A DNA stretch of 64,000 bases from Moraxellaceae bacterium (GTDB lineage Bacteria; Pseudomonadota; Gammaproteobacteria; Pseudomonadales; Moraxellaceae), in the NCBI GenBank assembly GCA_030646295.1, contig JAUSND010000003.1, positions 594,069 through 658,068 on the forward strand. Reading direction: 5' to 3'. The translations under genes and the position numbers were made by a program. The notes under the pieces are model-generated. The model worked only from the letters and a program-made list of their open reading frames with translations. It was not told where the DNA came from and ran no database searches. Shown piece by piece: positions 59,470 through 64,000 of this stretch. How positions within the stretch are numbered: position 1 is the first letter of the stretch; each line of letters opens with the position of its first letter.

Positions 59470-59855
59470 TGTTCGGCCCTGTCCGGATGTTTGCTGACCT
59501 AGAGTTTCTATGGCCGCCACTCCCTCTGATGGTGAGGGGGAATGGCGGTCCCATGGCACTGGTTGGCGTGCCTTCACCTGTCATGTCTACGCAATTTTCC
59601 TGACATTTCATCTCAGACAACTCCCAGTCGGAAAATGCTGGGCAATTTTGCCTCAATTGCGTGTATTTCCTGGGCATGTCATTCCCGCCAGGTACAGTTC
59701 TGGCTCTGGGGAATTCTGGATTAGTCTATGTCGTTGAAATACTCGCGCTTTTACTCCGATACCTTGCGTAACTCCTAACAAACACGATCCCTCCGTAAAC
59801 TTCTACCGAGAACTCTCCTCCTATGTGGAATGAACCACATCAGAGGAGGTTGAGC
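59470..59855. other. 386-base noncoding segment before the HUH-protein gene, rich in inverted repeats
   Basis: No convincing gene is seen. Structures: an imperfect hairpin (CCGCCACTCCCTC at 59514 with its near-complement ending at 59548), a perfect palindrome GGCAATTTTGCC (59641-59652), ACGCAATT (59589-59596) with its complement AATTGCGT (59655-59662), and ATGTGG/CCACAT (59823-59840) directly before the strong ribosome site. Possible origin or operator region for the element. Confidence 0.5.
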
Positions 59856-61001
59856 ATGTTTGGTGATATTTGGAGTGAGCATGGCGGCCGAACAAGGACG
59901 CTACTGCTGTCAGACTTTGAGCAAGAGTCCAGCAAGAAGGGCTTTAATCAGTTGGAACAGGACAGGCAAGACATGCCTGGCCAAGCTGAGATGCTTATCA
60001 GGATCGAGAAATTTGTTGACTACGTAATGAAGAATGATTCGCCAGCCTACCGTTTCAGAAGGCGGGTAGGGGTTGAGTTGTCAGAGACTAGGGTAGGGCG
60101 AAGGGTGCGGAAGACATTTCCTCTTCATTTCCTTTTGGATTCCCGGCACACCTACAGTGAGAAGCCGGCAGCGTTTCTGCGTGCCTGTTGGCAGGTGTGT
60201 CGTCTTTACGCTTTCGAGATCAACCGCCCAGTACGGGACAGATATGACGTGGATGCACGGTACGCTGAAATGATGAACATGATCGTGGAGACGATCAGGC
60301 AGCAGGCCAAAGAGGGATGGTTCAGGCGCTGTGTGCATGACCGTCGTTTTCAGGCTCGTTGTAATGGCGAGCGGGCAGCCAGTTACGTGGCTGCAGTCCT
60401 GAATCAATACGCGAAGACGGAGATCATTCGCCTGGATTTTGGGTACATCGGAGGAGCGTCAGCGCATGTGACGATTGACCGGGCATGGTCCGACTTCGAA
60501 GACTTCCTGCAACTCCTTGATTATCACCCTCACTTCAAGCATCTGACTGGCTATATGTGGTCAATTGAGCAAGGGGAAGACAAGGGCTACCACATGCACG
60601 TCGTTTTCTTTTTCAATGGCTCCGAAGTTTGCCAGGACATTGTGAAGGGGCGGTTTATTGGTGAGTTGTGGGAGGAGCGTGTGACGCAGGGGCGGGGGAA
60701 CTACTACAATTGCAACCAGCATATTGATCGGTACTCAAGAGTTGGTATCGGCACGATTCACCGGGCTAATGCCGAAGAGTGTCTGAATGCCATCCGGTGC
60801 CTGCAATACTTGTCCAAGGGTGGTGAGTTTCTGGATCGCGACGACCAGTACTTGAGGATCAAGCATAAGGGGCGGATGCACACCTTTGGCACAGGCCAAG
60901 CACCTGATGTCACGATGGTGCGAAGGGGGCGTCCGGCTTCTGCAGCTCCCTGGCTTGGAATTGGCCAGTCTTGGGGAACTGACATGGACTCGGTTGTTTA
61001 G
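59856..61001 (+). CDS. HUH-motif replication-like protein (inovirus Gp2/YagK-YfjJ family)
   Basis: 381 residues. Residues 230-255 read YMWSIEQGEDKGYHMHVVFFF, with the His-hydrophobic-His motif at His246-Met-His248, as in rolling-circle replication endonucleases. A conserved YLSKGG (Tyr318) later in the protein could supply the nicking tyrosine. This matches the inovirus Gp2/YagK-YfjJ C-terminal family, also found with alpA in CP4-57-like prophages. ATG 59856 has a very strong ribosome site, AGAGGAGGT. Assignment of nicking activity is inference. Confidence 0.78.
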   Translation: MFGDIWSEHGGRTRTLLLSDFEQESSKKGFNQLEQDRQDMPGQAEMLIRIEKFVDYVMKNDSPAYRFRRRVGVELSETRVGRRVRKTFPLHFLLDSRHTYSEKPAAFLRACWQVCRLYAFEINRPVRDRYDVDARYAEMMNMIVETIRQQAKEGWFRRCVHDRRFQARCNGERAASYVAAVLNQYAKTEIIRLDFGYIGGASAHVTIDRAWSDFEDFLQLLDYHPHFKHLTGYMWSIEQGEDKGYHMHVVFFFNGSEVCQDIVKGRFIGELWEERVTQGRGNYYNCNQHIDRYSRVGIGTIHRANAEECLNAIRCLQYLSKGGEFLDRDDQYLRIKHKGRMHTFGTGQAPDVTMVRRGRPASAAPWLGIGQSWGTDMDSVV

Positions 61002-61037
61002 GCGCTCCCTGAACGGACTATTCGTCATTCAAGCCGT

Positions 61038-61080
61038 CCTTGCCGATGAGACCAAACCTCATCGGCAAGGTTGTCTGACT
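61038..61080 (+). terminator. Hairpin after the HUH-protein gene
   Basis: CCTTGCCGATGAG (61038-61050) and its exact complement (61058-61070) form a 13-base stem with a seven-base loop, followed by TTGTCTGACTTT. Likely a terminator, though the T-run is interrupted. Confidence 0.65.
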
Positions 61081-61121
61081 TTGGGTGCAGGATAAGCGCA
61101 AATGACAGTCCAAGAGCATGC

Positions 61122-61382
61122 TCAGGATGCCCGGATCATGCGTGCGCAAGTTTTGGCGGCAGCCTGGAATCCTTTATCGTAGTCGTAGAGCATGCCGGAG
61201 GGTTGGGCACGCTCATCGCAAATGGCAGCACAAGACTCACGCTCCGCCAAAGATGCCGACTGCCAGATGGCCCAAGCCTGCTGCGTATCTTGATTTGAGT
61301 AGTCATCCTGATGCGATTTCTGAACGGACAAGCCTACTTGCGTGGCCCAGAGTTCAAATCGCTCATGCATCTTTATATTCAT
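61122..61382 (-). CDS. Small phage-like protein, unknown function
   Basis: 86 residues. The layout FELWATQVGL, AWAIWQSAS, CAAICDER and AAKTCARMIRAS is common in short uncharacterised phage and prophage proteins, where a Trp-rich middle and CAA..C..AIR end recur. No ribosome site is obvious for either ATG (61382 or 61370). Lies just downstream of the AAA+ gene on the same strand. Confidence 0.6.
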   Translation of the reverse strand: MNIKMHERFELWATQVGLSVQKSHQDDYSNQDTQQAWAIWQSASLAERESCAAICDERAQPSGMLYDYDKGFQAAAKTCARMIRAS

Positions 61383-61455
61383 CTTTGTCTACATCTGTTT
61401 GGTAGCTGCTGTCAGGAGGAAAGAACATGATCAGATGATCCTTCTGGTTGAAGCG

Positions 61456-63594
61456 TCAATGAGTGAAACCAATTGGCCTGGTTGCCTTCCCATCCTCTTT
61501 TAAGGCCACTTCCAGCCGCAATTGATCAATGATGGCAGCTGCGTTTGTGTACTTGACCATTCTGTGCCGTCTTGCGACGACGGCAAAATCACCGGGTGTC
61601 AGTACATGCAGGTCGCTCAGGCGACGCTTCTCATGCTCATTGGGTGTATCGATATCCAATGCCTTGCATTGGGAGCAAAGTAGGGCCCATGCCTGTTCCG
61701 GCCTGAGATAGTCAAACTTGAGTTTTACATCAAATCGCCGGTAGGCGGCTTGATCCAGTCCTTCCATGAGATTGGTTGATGCCACGAAGATGCCGCTGAA
61801 GGATTCCATTTGTGTCAGCATCTCGTTGACGGCACTGGTTTCCCAGTTGTGCCGGGCCTTCCGCCGATCCGACAGGAAGCTTTCAACTTCATCAATGAGG
61901 AGAATGGCGCCTTCATTCTCTGCTTCCAGGAATGCTGCCGCGATATTCTTTTCGGTCTTCCCCACCCACATGCTCACCAGATCGGAGGCACGCTTGACTA
62001 GCAGGTGTTGCTCAAGCCGATCAGCAAGCCAATACCCATAGGCAGTCTTACCGGTGCCTGGCGGGCCATATAGGCAGATTCTTGCGCTGGGTGCCTGAAG
62101 TAGCCCGTTTGGAATGTCGTCAAGGTTCGCATTGGCGTTGATGAAGGCCGGATCATAGTAGGTCGGTATCTGACCAGGCTTCATCTTTACGCGGGCATGA
62201 CCTTGCGTTTCCAGCGTATTGTTCATGAGATGCAGCAGGCTGGTGGACCACTCGGCCTCCGGGAGCCGATCCTTGATGAGGCTAAGGACATTGGTGGCGC
62301 GGCTGATAACCGCAGGTGCAAGATTTTCCGATTGTGACGCCATGTTCACATCGGCTTCATTGAGGAACTCACTGGTCAACTGACGGAGCATCTCCTTGCG
62401 GCGGCGTGGTGGCGCAATATCCAGTCTGAAGGTCATGTCATAGCGACGGATGAAAGCGGGATCGATGCTCTCACCATCGTTGGAAAGCCAGATGGTGGGA
62501 ACGGCACTCTCTTCCAGCATCCGGTTAAGCCATGCCTTTCTTTTCTCTGCGGTACTGCGATTGAACAAGCCGCCATCGTTGAAAATGTCCTCCACCTCAT
62601 CAAAGAGGACGACGGCCCGGTGCTGGGCAAAAAAAGACATGGCGGCGCGATAGGAGCGAAGCCGTGTTGCTCCATCAACAGGATCACCATTGGCGTCCTC
62701 AGAGGCAACTTCAAACAGGGAGGCATTACAGGTTTGCGCAATCAATCGCGCCAGCTCGCTTTTACCTGTTCCTGGTGGGCCATAGACAAAAATGTTTACG
62801 CCCGCACGTTTCTGGTTAAGTGCCTCATCAAGGTAGTGTTGAAGCAAGTTCAGGTTTTTGCCGATATGAGCATAGTCAGACATGGCCAGGCTGGCGGGTT
62901 TACTAGGGCGTACCGTGTCTCGAATCAGGTCAATCGGGTCTTGCGCCGAGGCCATCATGCGATCACTGAATTCGCCGGACAGAATGTCCAGCATGGTTTT
63001 GAGATCTGCCCTGATGTTGTGGCAGACAGTGATGATCCCAGTGCAGCAAAGCTTTCCCTTCTTGGACAGAGCGGCACGAATATCGTTTGGCTCTCGATTC
63101 AGAATGGCACCAATGCAGGCGTAAACCTTGGAGCTGTTTAAATCGCCCATACATTCGGCTGCAGCTTCCAGCATGCTTTCGGTATGCAAGGCGACAACAA
63201 ATGCCAGGATTTCCTGATCAATTTCAGTGAGCCCTAGATGCCTGGCCAACCGCTGGCTATTGGATGCTAGAGCCTCGGAAGAGTGAGGTGGCGATTTCTT
63301 GGCAGATTTTTCTGCCTGGGCATGCAGTCGGTCCAGTTTTGAAAGGGCATTCTTCGCGAAGGCTTTCCTGGTTGCTTCGGATCGAGTTTGAGGTGGCATT
63401 GGCAGTCCTAAATAGGTTGCCAGCTCGTTATTGCTCCATGAGTACATGTCGATAAATCGCTTATGTCCCCCCTGTTTGACCAACATGCGAAGGGCCCATA
63501 GTTGAAACAGCGCTACTGCTTTTTCCGTCGGAACCGGATCCATCTGAAGCTCGCTGGCTTCCATCTGCATGGTGTCAGGAATACTCTTTTTCAT
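61456..63594 (-). CDS. Tandem AAA+ ATPase, function unknown
   Basis: 712 residues with two complete AAA+ modules. AAA1: Walker A GPPGTGKS (Lys278), Walker B VVLFDEVEDIF (about 325-335), arginine motif FIRRYD. AAA2: Walker A GPPGTGKT (Lys516), Walker B ILLIDEVESFL (about 567), sensor VASTN and RRFD. The first about 240 residues are helical, with LGLTEIDQEILAFVVALH, a pattern I recall from a widespread but uncharacterised bacterial tandem AAA family. Start 63594 is chosen because GGGGAG precedes it; the open frame runs upstream without a signal. Possible remodelling or defence ATPase; not demonstrable. Confidence 0.85.
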   Translation of the reverse strand: MKKSIPDTMQMEASELQMDPVPTEKAVALFQLWALRMLVKQGGHKRFIDMYSWSNNELATYLGLPMPPQTRSEATRKAFAKNALSKLDRLHAQAEKSAKKSPPHSSEALASNSQRLARHLGLTEIDQEILAFVVALHTESMLEAAAECMGDLNSSKVYACIGAILNREPNDIRAALSKKGKLCCTGIITVCHNIRADLKTMLDILSGEFSDRMMASAQDPIDLIRDTVRPSKPASLAMSDYAHIGKNLNLLQHYLDEALNQKRAGVNIFVYGPPGTGKSELARLIAQTCNASLFEVASEDANGDPVDGATRLRSYRAAMSFFAQHRAVVLFDEVEDIFNDGGLFNRSTAEKRKAWLNRMLEESAVPTIWLSNDGESIDPAFIRRYDMTFRLDIAPPRRRKEMLRQLTSEFLNEADVNMASQSENLAPAVISRATNVLSLIKDRLPEAEWSTSLLHLMNNTLETQGHARVKMKPGQIPTYYDPAFINANANLDDIPNGLLQAPSARICLYGPPGTGKTAYGYWLADRLEQHLLVKRASDLVSMWVGKTEKNIAAAFLEAENEGAILLIDEVESFLSDRRKARHNWETSAVNEMLTQMESFSGIFVASTNLMEGLDQAAYRRFDVKLKFDYLRPEQAWALLCSQCKALDIDTPNEHEKRRLSDLHVLTPGDFAVVARRHRMVKYTNAAAIIDQLRLEVALKEDGKATRPIGFTH

Positions 63595-63663
63595 GTGGTA
63601 TCTCCCCAGTAGGCTAGGAGAGAAGGATGCTGCAGAGGGGCGACAGATCATGTCGCACTGAAG

Positions 63664-64000
63664 TGTGATGATGACTGCTAATGGATTATCGGGGTCTGGC
63701 CAGGAGTAAATTGCAGTCCAGGAGGTGGGATGCGGAATTTCATCCCACTTGCACACCCAGTTGCATTCGACTTGATCACCGCTTTGCATTGGATGTGACC
63801 ACCCAATTGCACGGCACTTGCGCACCCCGGCCCTTTGCCAGAATGCGCAAGCCGACTCAGGACTTTTTACCCTTCAACTTCCGCATGGACTCACCCTGCA
63901 ACTTGATGTGATGAGCCCGATGCACTATCCGATCCAGGATGGCGTCGGCTACCGTGGGGTCCCCAAACTGTGGATACCAGTTATCCGTTGGGAACTGGCT
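63664..64000 (-). mobile_element. IS21-family insertion sequence, right part only
   Basis: The istB 3' end (63857-64000) and the repeat-rich DNA next to it define the element, which continues past the window. A TGTGATGATGAC at 63664 could be its terminal TG end, but the other terminus is not visible, so the boundary is tentative. Bases 63700-63835 contain several related TTGCA-type short repeats, as in IS21 ends where transposase binds. Confidence 0.6.
63857..64000 (-). CDS. istB: IS21 family helper ATPase IstB (3' end only)
   Basis: The last 47 codons read on the minus strand give [20 protein letters not shown], then [20 protein letters not shown], then KLKGKKS and a TGA stop. This is the conserved IstB C-terminus (LDRLVH-x-AH-x-IxLxGESMRK). 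IstB is the DnaA-like ATPase that selects targets for the IstA transposase. The start and istA lie outside. Confidence 0.92.
   Translation of the reverse strand, partial: SQFPTDNWYPQFGDPTVADAILDRIVHRAHHIKLQGESMRKLKGKKS

Noticed and set aside
59510..59737. 75-codon open frame upstream of the HUH-protein gene
   Set aside because: It overlaps several inverted repeats, lacks a ribosome site and has an unlikely composition.
61350..61362. AGTTCAAATCG resembling the tRNA-Pro T-loop, considered as a second attachment site
   Set aside because: Only nine matching bases, inside a coding sequence, with no match to the rest of the tRNA 3' end.

Overview
The window is about 56 kb of ordinary gammaproteobacterial chromosome followed by about 8 kb of accessory DNA. 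The order leuCDB-asd-usg-fimV-truA-trpF-(trpBA)-accD-folC-dedD-cvpA-purF-metZ is the arrangement known from Pseudomonadales, with trpBA placed between trpF and accD. FimV, the TgpA-type transglutaminase operon and OruR-like AraC regulators fit the same order. I infer a Pseudomonadales member, possibly Moraxellaceae-like. The species cannot be named from sequence alone.

Layout. 1-18.7 kb: leucine, aspartate-family, tryptophan, fatty-acid, folate, purine and methionine biosynthesis around the polar scaffold gene fimV and the tRNA modification gene truA. 18.7-24.6 kb: a GMC oxidoreductase divergent from a MoxR/DUF58/transglutaminase operon. 24.7-29.9 kb: tRNA-Val, a lipoprotein with two PilN-like repeats, a PF10118-type diiron protein divergent from an AraC regulator, and a response regulator-PAS-GGDEF protein. 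30.1-33.3 kb: a secreted zinc-phospholipase-C-like protein, a PpiC-type foldase and a small anchored protein. 33.4-37.9 kb: an AraC regulator, a nucleoside deaminase and ccmABCDE. 38-48.2 kb: an LplT-PlsC fusion, divergent tamAB and a large lipoprotein. 48.4-56 kb: the translation cluster thrS-infC-rpmI-rplT-pheST-ihfA-merR, in which infC uses the rare ATT start, ending at tRNA-Pro(GGG).

Accessory region. After tRNA-Pro the DNA changes character. It carries a ribbon-helix-helix/coiled-coil protein, an unrecognised 563-residue protein with helix-turn-helix-like segments, an AlpA-type regulator, an HUH-motif protein resembling the inovirus Gp2/YagK-YfjJ family, a small phage-like protein and a tandem AAA+ ATPase. 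The right edge enters an IS21-family element (istB 3' end). AlpA plus an HUH protein beside a tRNA gene suggests an integrated satellite or replicon. No integrase and no second attachment site lie inside the window.

Most promising for follow-up: the tRNA-Pro-linked element and its two regulatory or origin-like noncoding segments, the phospholipase/foldase/anchor cassette, and the lipoprotein with duplicated PilN-like domains. All functions are read from motifs and gene order; no database search was run.
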